Positions 29,871-40,148 of a DNA stretch of 64,000 bases are shown in pieces. Source of the stretch: Streptomyces alboflavus (GTDB taxonomy: Bacteria; Actinomycetota; Actinomycetes; Streptomycetales; Streptomycetaceae). Numbering within the stretch: the stretch's first letter is position 1; each line of letters starts with the position of its first letter. The notes under the pieces are model-generated. The model saw nothing but the letters and a program-made list of their open reading frames with translations. It did no database searches and had not been told where the DNA came from. The translations under genes were made by a program, and so were the position numbers. The stretch is taken from contig NZ_JNXT01000008.1 in assembly GCF_000716675.1 (NCBI RefSeq), forward strand, positions 62,001-126,000. The letters are read 5' to 3'.

Positions 29871-30929
29871 TCATGCGCTCTTGAACTTTCCGCGCCACAC
29901 CAGGACGGCGAAGAACGGGGCACCGAGCAGCGCGACCACAACCCCCGCCTCCAGCTCGCCCGGCCGCACCACCAGACGCCCCACGATGTCGCAGAACAGC
30001 AGGACGACGGCGCCGAGCAGACCGGCGTAGGGCACCAGCCAGCGGTAGTCGGGCCCGGTCAGATACCGGGCCAGGTGGGCCACCATCAGGCCGAGGAAGG
30101 CGATCGGGCCGCACGCCGCCGTCGCCGCGCCCGCGAGCAGCGTGATGGCGGTGATGCCGACGGTGCGGCTCAGAGCGATGTTCACGCCGAGGCCGCGCGC
30201 CACGTCGTCGCCGAGGTTGAGCAGGTTGAGGGCGGGCAGCGTCATCAGCGCGAGGACCAGGCCGGCGCCGACGAACACGGTGATCGGCCAGATCACGTCG
30301 AAGTCGACTCCGGCCACGGAGCCCGCGTTCCAGAACCGCAGGGCGTTCAGGGACTCGCGGTCCGACAGGGCGACCGCCGTGGTCATGGCCGCGAGGAACA
30401 CCGTGATCCCCTGCCCGGCCAGGGCGAGCGTCAAGGGGTTGCCCGCTCCCCGCCCGATGCTGGAGAGCCCGAACACGACGACACCGGCGACGGCCGCGCC
30501 GAGGAAGCCGAACCAGACGTACTGGAACGGACTGGAGAGCCCGAACACGGCGATCACCGTGACCACGGCGAACGAGGCGCCGGCGTTCACGCCCAACAGG
30601 CCGGTGTCGGCGATGGGGTTGCGTGTGTACCCCTGGATGAGCGCACCGCCGACGCCGAGGGCGATGCCCGCGACGATCGCGAGGGTCGTCCGGGGCACCC
30701 GCACGGTCTCCACGATGAGCCGGATCTCGTTGAGCCGCCGGTCGGACTCCGGCCCCGCGAACAGCCCGTGCCAGACCTCGGCGGGCGTCAACGCGCGTGC
30801 GCCGACGGCCAGGGACAGGGCCGCCATGACCACGAGGAGCAGGACCAGGATGCCCAGACCCACGACCCGCCGCCGACGGGCGTCCACCACCACCCCGGCC
30901 GCGGGGCGCTCAACTGCAGTCGTGCTCAT
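29871..30929 (-). CDS. cchC: ferric-siderophore permease, FecCD type (CchC type)
   Basis: 352 aa from the ATG at 30929 (MSTTAVERP); the upstream in-frame extension lacks permease character. FecCD family: VRVPRTTLAIVAGIALGVGGALIQGYTRNPIADTGLLGVN near residues 80-115 and a C-terminal GAPFFAVLVWRGKF. It heterodimerises with the CchD-type permease. First gene of the minus-strand import unit, facing the formyltransferase gene across a short region with two iron boxes. Confidence 0.88.
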   Translation of the reverse strand: MSTTAVERPAAGVVVDARRRRVVGLGILVLLLVVMAALSLAVGARALTPAEVWHGLFAGPESDRRLNEIRLIVETVRVPRTTLAIVAGIALGVGGALIQGYTRNPIADTGLLGVNAGASFAVVTVIAVFGLSSPFQYVWFGFLGAAVAGVVVFGLSSIGRGAGNPLTLALAGQGITVFLAAMTTAVALSDRESLNALRFWNAGSVAGVDFDVIWPITVFVGAGLVLALMTLPALNLLNLGDDVARGLGVNIALSRTVGITAITLLAGAATAACGPIAFLGLMVAHLARYLTGPDYRWLVPYAGLLGAVVLLFCDIVGRLVVRPGELEAGVVVALLGAPFFAVLVWRGKFKSA

Positions 30930-31008
30930 GTCGAAGTACGTTATCCCTCTGATCATCCAGGGACGCAGGCACCCTGCGGGCACGCGGACGAACGGCGCGT
31001 CATGGAGT

Positions 31009-31027
31009 TTAGGTGAGCCTAAGCTGA
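31009..31027 (-). promoter_or_regulatory. iron box upstream of the permease genes
   Basis: TTAGGTGAGCCTAAGCTGA matches the reverse form of the consensus (TTAGGTGAGCCTAACCTAA) at 17 of 19 positions. It lies 80 bases before the permease start. Confidence 0.85.
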
Positions 31028-31113
31028 ACGCGCGCACGTGTCGACAGGACAAATCGGATCTCTCGGTACGGACATCCTGTCAACGGGGGTTACGCGAGCG
31101 CACATTGAAAACT

Positions 31114-31132
31114 AAGGTAAGCCTTGCTTTAC
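31114..31132 (+). promoter_or_regulatory. iron box upstream of the formyltransferase gene
   Basis: TAAGGTAAGCCTTGCTTTA matches TTAGGTWAGSCTWACCTAA at about 15 of 19 positions. It lies 36 bases before the formyltransferase start. Confidence 0.75.
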
Positions 31133-31168
31133 TGGCGCAGGTCAATCCCTGCCCTGAGGAGGAACCCC

Positions 31169-32116
31169 ATGCGGGTCGTCATGTTCGGCTATCAGACCTG
31201 GGGGCACCGTACGCTCCAGGCCCTTCTCGATTCCGAGCACGACGTGGTCCTCGTGGTGACGCATCCCAAGAGCGAGCACGCGTACGAGAAGATCTGGAGC
31301 GACTCGGTCGCCGACCTCGCCGAGGCGCACGGCATCCCCGTCCTCCTGCGCAACCGCCCCGACGACGAGGAGCTGTTCGCGCGCCTGCAGGAGGCCGACC
31401 CGGACATCATCGTCGCCAACAACTGGCGCACCTGGATCCCGCCGCGCATCTTCAACCTGCCCCGCCACGGCACGCTGAACATCCACGACTCGCTGCTGCC
31501 GAAGTACGCCGGGTTCTCCCCGATCATCTGGGCCATGATCAACGGCGAGTCCGAGGTGGGCGTCACCGCGCACATGATGAACGACGAGCTGGACGCGGGC
31601 GACATCGTCGGGCAGGAGGCGGTCGCGATCGGCCCGAAGGACACCGCGACCGACCTCTTCCACAAGACCGTCGACCTCATCGCCCCGGTCACGGTCACCG
31701 CGCTCGGCCGCATCGCCGCCGGGGAGACGGAGTTCACCCCGCAGGACCGGTCGCAGGCGAGCTTCTTCCACAAGCGGTCCGACGTCGACACCCGCATCGA
31801 CTGGAGCTGGCCCGCCGAGGACCTGGAGCGCCTGGTCCGCGCCCAGTCCGAGCCGTACCCGAGCGCGTACACCTTCCACAAGGGCAAGCGCCTGGAGATC
31901 CTCGCGGCGGTCGTCTCCGAGGGCCGTTACGGCGGCACGCCCGGCCGCATCTTCTACCGCGAGGGCGAGGGCGTGGCGATCGTCGCCGGAGCCGACGCCC
32001 GCACCGGCCGCAACCACGGCCTGGCCATCACGCGTGTGCGCACCGAGGACGGCCGTGAGCTTGCGGCGACGGACTACTTCACGTCGATGGGCGGGTATCT
32101 GACCACGCGTCCCTGA
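31169..32116 (+). CDS. cchA: hydroxyornithine N5-formyltransferase (CchA type)
   Basis: 315 aa from the ATG at 31169, preceded by GAGGAGG at good distance; an in-frame start 45 bases upstream would overlap the iron box and is less likely. Methionyl-tRNA formyltransferase-like fold: N-terminal MRVVMFGYQTWGHRTLQAL, the formyl-THF active-site segment NIHDSLLPKYAGFSPIIWAMINGE (Asn, His and, further on, Asp of the HMMNDELDAGDIVGQE block are the catalytic set), and a C-terminal Formyl_trans_C-like domain. In the coelichelin pathway the enzyme formylates N5-hydroxyornithine before loading by A1. In the model cluster cchB lies next to cchA; here the gene is alone. Confidence 0.9.
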   Translation: MRVVMFGYQTWGHRTLQALLDSEHDVVLVVTHPKSEHAYEKIWSDSVADLAEAHGIPVLLRNRPDDEELFARLQEADPDIIVANNWRTWIPPRIFNLPRHGTLNIHDSLLPKYAGFSPIIWAMINGESEVGVTAHMMNDELDAGDIVGQEAVAIGPKDTATDLFHKTVDLIAPVTVTALGRIAAGETEFTPQDRSQASFFHKRSDVDTRIDWSWPAEDLERLVRAQSEPYPSAYTFHKGKRLEILAAVVSEGRYGGTPGRIFYREGEGVAIVAGADARTGRNHGLAITRVRTEDGRELAATDYFTSMGGYLTTRP

Positions 32117-32124
32117 GGTGTCGG

Positions 32125-32176
32125 CCGTCGTGGCCGGTGGGTGCGGCGCTCGCGCGGCACCCACCGGCCACGGCGG
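32125..32176. terminator. bidirectional terminator hairpin
   Basis: Arms at 32125-32144 and 32157-32176 are complementary at 19 of 20 positions around a 12-base loop (core GTGGCCGGTGGGTGC). It lies between the convergent formyltransferase gene and the decayed kinase, serving both. Confidence 0.8.
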
Positions 32177-32185
32177 TCCACCGCG

Positions 32186-33337
32186 TCAACTCCCCTGGCT
32201 TCCCGTGGTTGTCCGCAGCCAGTGCCTCATCAGGCCCATCAGGTGCTCGACGTCGACCGGCTTCGTCACGTAGTCCGACGCGCCCGCCGCGAGGACCTTC
32301 TCACGGTCGCCCTTCATCGCCTTGGCGGTGAGCGCGATGATCGGCAGCCGCGCGTACTGCGGCATCTTGCGGATCACGGACATGGTCGCGTAGCCGTCCA
32401 TCTCCGGGATCATGATCTCCATGAGGACGGCAGCGACGTCGGGGTACTTGCCGAGGACCTCGACGCACTCCTGGCCGTCCTCGGCGTACAGCACCGAGAG
32501 TCCGTGCCGCTCCAGGACACTGGTGAGCACGAAGACCGTGCGGATGTCGTCGACGATCAACACCTTCTCGCCGTGGAACTCGACTTCCGCGGTGGCGGGC
32601 GCCTCGGGGTCCGGGCGCTCCCCCTCGCCGGCGGCGGTGCCCAGCGGCTGCAGATACTGCAGTGACTCCAAGGCATCCAGTTCGGGCAGCTCGGGCGTCG
32701 CGGACGGCGGCGGGAGCTGAGCGTAACCCCGCGTCGGCAGTTCCCTGGGGTGCAGCGGCAAGTACAGCGTGAAGGTGGAGCCGCGTCCCGGTTCGCTGGC
32801 CGCGTGGATCTCGCCGCCGAGCAGCACCGCGATCTCCCGGCTGATCGACAGGCCGAGGCCCGTGCCGCCGTACTTGCGGCTGGTCGTGCCGTCGGCCTGC
32901 TTGAAGGCCTCGAAGATCACCCGCATCGGAGAAGTCGAGGTGCTTCTCCGCGGTCAGGGGCCGGAAGACGGCCTCTACGTAGTCGAGGATCTGAGCGAGG
33001 GCGATGCGTGTCGGGCTGACGTCCATCTTGCCCGCCTCGACCCTGGAAAGGTCGAGGATGTCGGTGATCAGCTGGAGCAGGTCCGAGCCCGCGCCGTGGA
33101 TCGTCTCGGCGAACTCCACCTGCCGGGGCGTGAGATTGCCCTCCGCGTTGTCGGCCAGCAGCTTGGCGAGGATCAGCAGCGAGTTCAGCGGCGAGCGCAG
33201 TTCGTACGACATGTTGCCGAGGAACTCGGACTTGTAGCGCATCGACACCGCGAGCTGTTCGGCGCGCTCCTCCAGGACCTGCCGGGCCTCCTCGATCTCG
33301 GTGTTCTTGACCTCGATGGCTCCGTGCGCTGCTGCGC
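32186..33337 (-). pseudogene. decayed hybrid histidine kinase (HisKA - partial HATPase - receiver)
   Basis: Two reading frames are needed. The first (33337 to about 32940) encodes a dimerisation/phospho-acceptor domain: coiled coil [21 protein letters not shown], then [15 protein letters not shown], where the acceptor His of the usual MSHELR is Tyr (codon TAC). The frame breaks after KHLDFS. The second (32926 to 32186) resumes at [28 protein letters not shown], the G-box end of the HATPase, so the N-box half (about 70 residues) is deleted. A receiver follows, with [12 protein letters not shown]: the phospho-acceptor Asp of LMDIM is Glu. Intact relatives are very large Streptomyces hybrid kinases. 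With frame breaks, an internal deletion and both phosphorylation sites changed, this cannot be a working kinase. A separate 246-aa product from the ATG at 32926 is conceivable. Confidence 0.85.
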
Positions 33338-35296
33338 GGTGATCTCCTCGCGGCTGCGCTCGATGAGGCCGACCACCGCCTCGGGGATGTCCGCTGCGCG
33401 CTCCCCCAGCCACCGGTCCGCCTCCGCCAGGCGTGCCGCCGACAGCAGGTCGGCCTCCGTGGCGCGCTCCTCGACCACGGCGAGCCACTGCTGGAAGTCG
33501 GCGTCCTCCTCCACCCAGGTGGCGAGCCTCGCCCACTCCCGGATCAGGGCCTCGTGCGCGATCTCCGCGGTGTCGGGGCCGCCGGTGCCGAGGACCACGA
33601 GGCGCTGCTCGGGGTCGGCGAGGAGCTGCGCGATGTACCAGTCCTTGGCGAGGTGCGTGCGGTGGGCGGTGACGCGGACGGCGCTGGTGGCCCCGCCGCG
33701 GGCGCGGACCATGGACAGCAGGACGCGGCGGATGCGGGGCTCGCCCAGTTGCTGGGCGAGGAGGCGGTAGACCTTCTCCGCGTGCTGGTTCAGGGCGCCG
33801 GAGACACCGCCGAGGCCCTGGTAGCTGTCGAAGCTGAGCCGCCGGTCGTGCTGGAGCGACCACAGCTCGGTCAGCGTGAACTCCAGGAGCGGCAGGCTGC
33901 CCGCGGCCCTGCTCGCCTCGGCGGCGATGGCCTCGGCGAGGCCGGGCGTGAAGGTGACGCCCGCGACCTCGGCCGGTTCGACGATGACGCGGATGAGGGC
34001 CGCCTCGTCCAGCGGGGACACGTTCAGCTGCCGGTCCTGGAGGCGCGGTCCGATGTCGGGGAGTTCGAGCAGGTCGGGCAGGAAGTCCGCGCGCAGGGTC
34101 GCGACGAGCCGGACGTCGGGGTCCTGGGCGACGTCGGCAGGAGGCAGCAGCCGCTGGAGGAATTCCAGCTGTTCGGCGCGGTCGGCGCTGCCGCTCAGGA
34201 CCTCCTCGAACTGGTCGGCGATCAGCGCGAGACGGCGGCCGGTGAGCACCCGTAACCGCGAGGCGACCGCCCAGAACCCCTCCTCCCGCAGGGCACGGGT
34301 GCGGTGTTCCAGCTCTTCGAGGCTGTGGGCGCGCTGCGGGTGCTCCAGCTCGAGCAGGGCGCGGGCCACGGCGTCGAAGGGGGACATGCCCGGGCGGAAC
34401 GAGGCGATCGCCCAGCCCGCCGAGGCCAGTTCGGGCTGGAGGCCCGCCGCCACCAGGGACGACTTGCCCACGCCCGACGGTCCCGTGACCATCACCAGGG
34501 GCTGGGCCTTCACCATGAGCCGGAGCCGTTCGACCTCGCGTTCCCGGCCGACGAACACGCCGGCCAGCGCGTCCTCGGCGCTGAACGCCTGCAGTCCTCG
34601 GTAGGGGCACGGGGGCAGCACGCTGCGGCCGAGGGCGTCGGGCCAGGCGGCGGAGACCTCCGCCAGGGGCACGGCGTAGGCGTCGGGCGCCGCGCCGTCG
34701 CGGCTCGCCACCGCGAGCATGCCGACGACGGCGTCGCCCCACCGGTCGGTGACGATGACGGGCGAGCCGCTGTATCCGGGCTGGGTCCGCAGCGCGGACT
34801 CGCTGGCGGTGTCGAGCTGGATGAGCCCGCCGCCGACCGCGCCCCGCAGCACGCAGGTGCTCCAGGCGCCGTTGGCCTTGCGGGGCGGGTTCCCCGGGTA
34901 GCCGAAGGCCTTCACCTGGGCGTCGCCGAGCAGGCCCGTACGGGCGTCGATGAGCCGGGCCGCGCCCGCGCTCACGGGCAGGGTGTCACCGCCGACCAGC
35001 GCGAGCCCGGCGACGTCCCGGCCCGGGCGGCCCGCGCCCGGCGGTGGGTCCCAGGAGCTGATCCGGCAGTGCCGCAGGGGCCCGCCCTCCGCGTCGCCGA
35101 GCAGCACGAACTCGACCTGGACCCGGGCGTCGCCCGGGGGCCGCTCCGCGCACGCCTTGTCCCGCCCGAGCGCCACATTGACCACATGGGCGCACGTCAC
35201 CATCTCCTTGTCACCGACGACGAACCCGACGCCGATGGGCGCCCCCGTCGCCGCGGCACGGATCTTGACGACGAATCCCTCGCGTTGCGCTCCCAT
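33185..35296 (-). CDS. trypsin-like protease / nSTAND NTPase, C-terminus out of frame
   Basis: 703 aa. N-terminal trypsin-like domain (1-215) with triad candidates His37 (VTCAHVV), Asp near 96 (RDVAGLALV) and Ser near 170 ([10 protein letters not shown]). A linker [25 protein letters not shown] leads into an nSTAND NTPase (about 225-560) with Walker [14 protein letters not shown] and Walker [12 protein letters not shown], then a helical region to about residue 650. After REEITAQQR (near 33345) the frame reads Arg/Ser-rich sequence to the stop at 33185, while the next frame carries the kinase remnant. The expected C-terminal effector or repeat domain is therefore missing or replaced. Such proteins are described as NTP-dependent conflict (defence or self/non-self) modules. 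It follows the Trypco1 gene at 4 bases, as one operon. Confidence 0.8.
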   Translation of the reverse strand: MGAQREGFVVKIRAAATGAPIGVGFVVGDKEMVTCAHVVNVALGRDKACAERPPGDARVQVEFVLLGDAEGGPLRHCRISSWDPPPGAGRPGRDVAGLALVGGDTLPVSAGAARLIDARTGLLGDAQVKAFGYPGNPPRKANGAWSTCVLRGAVGGGLIQLDTASESALRTQPGYSGSPVIVTDRWGDAVVGMLAVASRDGAAPDAYAVPLAEVSAAWPDALGRSVLPPCPYRGLQAFSAEDALAGVFVGREREVERLRLMVKAQPLVMVTGPSGVGKSSLVAAGLQPELASAGWAIASFRPGMSPFDAVARALLELEHPQRAHSLEELEHRTRALREEGFWAVASRLRVLTGRRLALIADQFEEVLSGSADRAEQLEFLQRLLPPADVAQDPDVRLVATLRADFLPDLLELPDIGPRLQDRQLNVSPLDEAALIRVIVEPAEVAGVTFTPGLAEAIAAEASRAAGSLPLLEFTLTELWSLQHDRRLSFDSYQGLGGVSGALNQHAEKVYRLLAQQLGEPRIRRVLLSMVRARGGATSAVRVTAHRTHLAKDWYIAQLLADPEQRLVVLGTGGPDTAEIAHEALIREWARLATWVEEDADFQQWLAVVEERATEADLLSAARLAEADRWLGERAADIPEAVVGLIERSREEITAQQRTEPSRSRTPRSRRPGRSWRSAPNSSRCRCATSPSSSATCRTNCARR

Positions 35297-35300
35297 GAAG

Positions 35301-35621
35301 TCAGGGGCGGTTCCACGTCAGCCGGACGGTGAAGTTCACTTCGGCGGTGCCCTTGGCGATGATCACGCCGGTCTCGCCGCCCATCTTCAGGCCGAACTCC
35401 AGCTCCGCGGCGTCAGGACCGAGTTCGCGCAGGGTGTCGGCGACGCGCGCGAGCGTCGGCTTGACCTGGTCGAGCGCCTCGTCGAGCGAGACCCGGGCCC
35501 GGGCCACCACCCCGCCCCCCGCGGCCAGTTCGAGGTCCGTGGCGTCCGCGTCGACGTCGACCTCGAACACGGCGGCGCCCTCGCCACCGTCGTCGAGCCT
35601 CATGGTCAACTGCTGTGGCAC
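35301..35621 (-). CDS. Trypco1-domain protein (CU044_2847 family)
   Basis: 106 aa from the GTG at 35621, preceded by GGAGGG at 7 bases; the start gives MPQQLTMRLDDGGEGAAVFEVDVD. The C-terminal half, LELEFGLKMGGE-like ELEFGLKMGGETGVIIAKG followed by AEVNFTVRLTW, is the hallmark of the trypsin-co-occurring domain 1 family. These small beta-rich proteins are found next to trypsin-like proteases and STAND NTPases, and are thought to be recognised or cleaved by the protease. Its stop is 4 bases before the trypsin/nSTAND gene, so the two are surely co-expressed. Confidence 0.8.
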   Translation of the reverse strand: MPQQLTMRLDDGGEGAAVFEVDVDADATDLELAAGGGVVARARVSLDEALDQVKPTLARVADTLRELGPDAAELEFGLKMGGETGVIIAKGTAEVNFTVRLTWNRP

Positions 35622-36170
35622 AGCACATCCCTCCACCCAGGACTTCTTACGCGACCGACGACCGCCGACGCCCTCCATCCTGGGTGACCACGCGCGGCCC
35701 CGCAGGCATATTCGGGGATCCGGCACACATCCGCCTCGCGCCCGGCGCGCGGGGGCGCCCGCGCGCCGATCGCCGTCCGGGAACCGGCGTGCGCCACGCT
35801 CTTCGCAATGTTGGCAATCGGCCGACCGAAGATTCGCAGCAATTGGCAGCCGTCCAGCATTGATGGCACTCAGTGCCAGTGCCAGAGTCTCCGTATGGCC
35901 CGCCGGACCTCGGCAGTGGTGGCAAGTCCCGCCGCTGGAGGGGTTCGGTGACCGCAGTACAAAGACACGCGATGCCACCTCGTTCCGCGAGGGCACGGGG
36001 CATTCGCAGAGAAGACGAACGACTCGACGTTCTGCCGGAGGGAGGCCCGTCGGCCGACGGACCGGCGGAGCTGGTCCCGCCCCACGGCGAAACCGGGTGC
36101 CGAGACCGCCCCACGCCCCTGCCGGAGCTCCCTCCGAACGCCCCTCACCCTCTCCCCTCAGGAGGACCCG
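35622..36170. other. non-coding gap with a perfect 15-bp palindrome
   Basis: About 550 bases upstream of both the Trypco1 gene (minus) and malate synthase (plus). No ORF looks real. It is less GC-rich around 35800-35900 (ttcgcaatgttggcaatcgg, attcgcagcaattggcagcc), consistent with promoters. It contains the palindrome at 35864-35878. Confidence 0.5.
35864..35878. promoter_or_regulatory. palindrome TGGCACT-C-AGTGCCA, candidate operator
   Basis: A perfect 7-bp inverted repeat around a single base, followed at once by a further GTGCCAG half site. It lies in the divergent space between the Trypco1/nSTAND unit and malate synthase. The binding protein is unknown. Confidence 0.5.
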
Positions 36171-37912
<1,742 letters not shown>

Positions 37913-37916
<4 letters not shown>

Positions 37917-38782
37917 CCGGGCCGATCAGGCGCGTCGGCGTGGTCGGCGGCGGGCAGATGGGGGCGGGCATCGCCGAGGTGTGCGCGCGGGCCGGGCTCG
38001 ACACGGTGGTGTGCGAGGTCGACGCGGTGGCGGCACGGGCGGCGCGGGACCGGGTGACGTCGTCGTTCGACCGGGCGGTGCGCCGCGGCAAGCTGGAGCG
38101 GGCGGACGCGGCGGACGCGCTCGCCCGGATGGTGTTCACCGGCAGCCTGGAGGACCTGGCCGACCGGCAGTTGGTCGTCGAGGCCGTCGTGGAGAACCCG
38201 GACGCGAAGACCGAGGTGTTCGCCGCCCTGGACAAGGTCGTCGAGGATCCCGGGGCGATCCTCGCCAGCAACACGTCCTCCCTCCCCGTGATGCGCCTCG
38301 GCATGGCGACCGGCCGCGCGGACCGGGTCGTGGGCCTGCACTTCTTCAACCCCGTCCCGGTGCTGCCGCTGGTGGAGGTCGTGACGTCCCTGCACACGTC
38401 GGCGCAGACGGCGCGTGCGGTCGAGGAGTTCGCGACCGGGCCCCTCGGCAAGACGGCGATCCGGTCCCAGGACCGGGCCGGTTTCGTCGTCAACGCCCTG
38501 CTGATCCCCTACCTGTTGTCGGCGATCAGGATGGCGGAGTCCGGCTTCGCCTCCCCGGCCGACGTGGACGCGGGAATGGAGCTGGGGTGCGCGCACCCGA
38601 TGGGCCCGCTCAAGCTCGCGGACCTGATCGGCCTCGACACCGTCGCCTCGATCGCGGAGTCCTTGTACGACGAGTTCAAGGAGCCCTTGTACGCCCCTCC
38701 CCCGCTGCTCCAGCGCATGGTGGAAGCCGGACTGCTCGGCCGCAAGGCGGGCCGCGGCTTCCACACCTACGACCAGGGCTGA
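37913..38782 (+). CDS. 3-hydroxybutyryl-CoA / 3-hydroxyacyl-CoA dehydrogenase
   Basis: 289 aa. NAD-binding Rossmann motif VGVVGGGQMGAGIAEV at residues 8-23, VVEAVVENPDAK, SNTSSLPV, GLHFFNPVPVLPLVEV with the catalytic His, and the C-terminal domain segment AGFVVNALLIPYLLSAI and NPMGP-like HPMGPLKLADLIGLD. It oxidises or reduces 3-hydroxyacyl-CoA, probably the C4 substrate, in acetyl-CoA or polyhydroxybutyrate-related metabolism. Translation is coupled to malate synthase by ATGA overlap, which suggests joint use of acetyl-CoA units. Confidence 0.9.
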
Positions 38783-38793
38783 GGGGCCCGGGT

Positions 38794-38829
38794 TCGGGCG
38801 GTCCGGGCTGAGGGGCCCGGACCGCCCGA
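38794..38829 (+). terminator. terminator hairpin after the malate synthase operon
   Basis: Perfect 14-bp arms TCGGGCGGTCCGGG (38794-38807) and its complement (38816-38829) around an 8-base loop, 12 bases after the dehydrogenase stop. Confidence 0.8.
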
Positions 38830-38971
38830 CAACTACGGGACCGCCCGGTCCGCCGCCGCGGATCCTCCCCGAAGGCGCGCCAGGTGGCCCTTGCGGGTGA
38901 ACCCCGGCCCGCCGCGCGGCGACGAGCCGGGCGTGCCCGACCGCGTTCTGCACGGAGCGGCTCGCGAGGCC

Positions 38972-39901
38972 TCAGGACGGCTCCAGCCTGCGTCCGCGGC
39001 GCGGGTCGGGCAGACGGTGCGTCATGAACGGCTTGCTGGTGATGAACTCACGGAACTTCAGGGCCGCTTCGGACAGATACGTGTCGCGGTTGTGCACCAG
39101 GGTGAGCACCCGGTGGCAGTCGGGCGCGGCCAGGTGCACCCAGGCGACCGGGACCACCGTCTCCGTACCGGCCTGACGGGACATCGCCGGGATGAGGCCG
39201 ATGCCGAGGCCCGCGCTGATCATGTCCTGGCTGGCGCCCGGCTCGTCGCCCTCGCAGGACAGCACCGGCGTGAGTCCTTCGGACGCGAACAGCCGGTCGA
39301 GGAGGGCGCGTTGCCAGTGGCCGACGCGCGTGGCGACGAAGGGCTCGTCGGCGATCTCGGGGATCGTCACGCTCTCCCGCCCGTCGAGCCAGTGTCCGCG
39401 CGGGACGGCGAGCAGCACCTCCTCGCGGGCCAGCTCGACCGTCTCCAGCTTCGCGCCGGTCAGCGGTTGTGAGGCCACGCAGAAGTCGACCTCCCCGGCC
39501 CGCAGTTGGCGGTCCATCTCCTCCGCGGTCGACTGGAAGAGCCGCACGTCGGCCCGGGGATGTGTGGCCCGGAAGCTGCCCAGGGCGTGCGTGATCGTCA
39601 GCAGGGTCTCGGAGGCGACACTGACCCGGCCGAGCCCCGTGTCCCGGGCGTCCCGCAGGGCCCTGCGGCCGTCGTCGAGCTCGCTCAGGGCGCGGTCGAC
39701 GTGGCGCAGGAAGATCGCGCCGTACTGGTTGAGCCGGATGCGGCGGCCCTCCCGGTCGAAGAGCGGCGAGCCGAGGTCGGCCTCCAGGCGCGCGATGGTG
39801 CGGCTCAGCGAGGGCTGGGCGACGCGCAGTTCCTCGGCGGCGCGGCTGATGTGTTCGTAGCGCGCGACGACCTGGAAGTAGCGCAACTGCAGAAGATCCA
39901 C
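38972..39901 (-). CDS. LysR-family transcriptional regulator
   Basis: 309 aa from a GTG at 39901 with a G-rich stretch just upstream. The N-terminal winged helix is typical: LLQLRYFQVVARYEHISRAAEELRVAQPSLSRTIARLEADLG. A periplasmic-binding-like effector domain follows (LGRVSVASETLLTITHALGSF, and DEPFVATRVGHWQ). An imperfect dyad ATACC...GCTAT with the T-N11-A form of LysR boxes lies at 39912-39927, directly upstream, and may be the autoregulatory site. There is no divergent partner gene; the target could be the neighbouring malate synthase operon, but this is only suggested by position. Confidence 0.85.
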   Translation of the reverse strand: MDLLQLRYFQVVARYEHISRAAEELRVAQPSLSRTIARLEADLGSPLFDREGRRIRLNQYGAIFLRHVDRALSELDDGRRALRDARDTGLGRVSVASETLLTITHALGSFRATHPRADVRLFQSTAEEMDRQLRAGEVDFCVASQPLTGAKLETVELAREEVLLAVPRGHWLDGRESVTIPEIADEPFVATRVGHWQRALLDRLFASEGLTPVLSCEGDEPGASQDMISAGLGIGLIPAMSRQAGTETVVPVAWVHLAAPDCHRVLTLVHNRDTYLSEAALKFREFITSKPFMTHRLPDPRRGRRLEPS

Positions 39902-40148
39902 GCCCCCCCTTATACCTTTTCAGCTATCTTCACATGGCGAACCGGTCTTGGAACGCATAAGTGATTCCCCCTACGGTCGGGCGTGGGGTCACCGCACGGG
40001 TGACGGGCAACGGCGCCCGCCATCCGCACACGCGAAGCGGGGACCCGGCCCACCGTCGTCAGCCGCCCCACCGGCTGCCACTGGCTGTTCGTGATCCTCA
40101 CGACGGGGCTCGTCCCCCTCGTCGCGATCATGCACACCCGGGCCGCGT
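39902..40148. other. gap with a possible membrane-protein remnant
   Basis: On the plus strand, one stop-free stretch (about 40004-40194) reads a single hydrophobic segment, CHWLFVILTTGLVPLVAIMH, between charged flanks, but has no start codon upstream in frame. It may be the 3' remnant of a lost transporter gene. The AT-rich stretch at 39910-39935 probably holds the LysR gene's promoter. Confidence 0.3.

Noticed and set aside
9643..32116. Alternative assignment of the NRPS as a mycobactin, enterobactin or fuscachelin-type synthetase
   Set aside because: There are no salicylate or 2,3-dihydroxybenzoate genes, and the three pocket codes and the formyltransferase specify formylated hydroxyornithine, threonine and hydroxyornithine.
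32186..33337. An intact two-component hybrid kinase acting on the siderophore genes
   Set aside because: Frame breaks, loss of the N-box region and substitution of both phospho-acceptor residues rule out kinase function.
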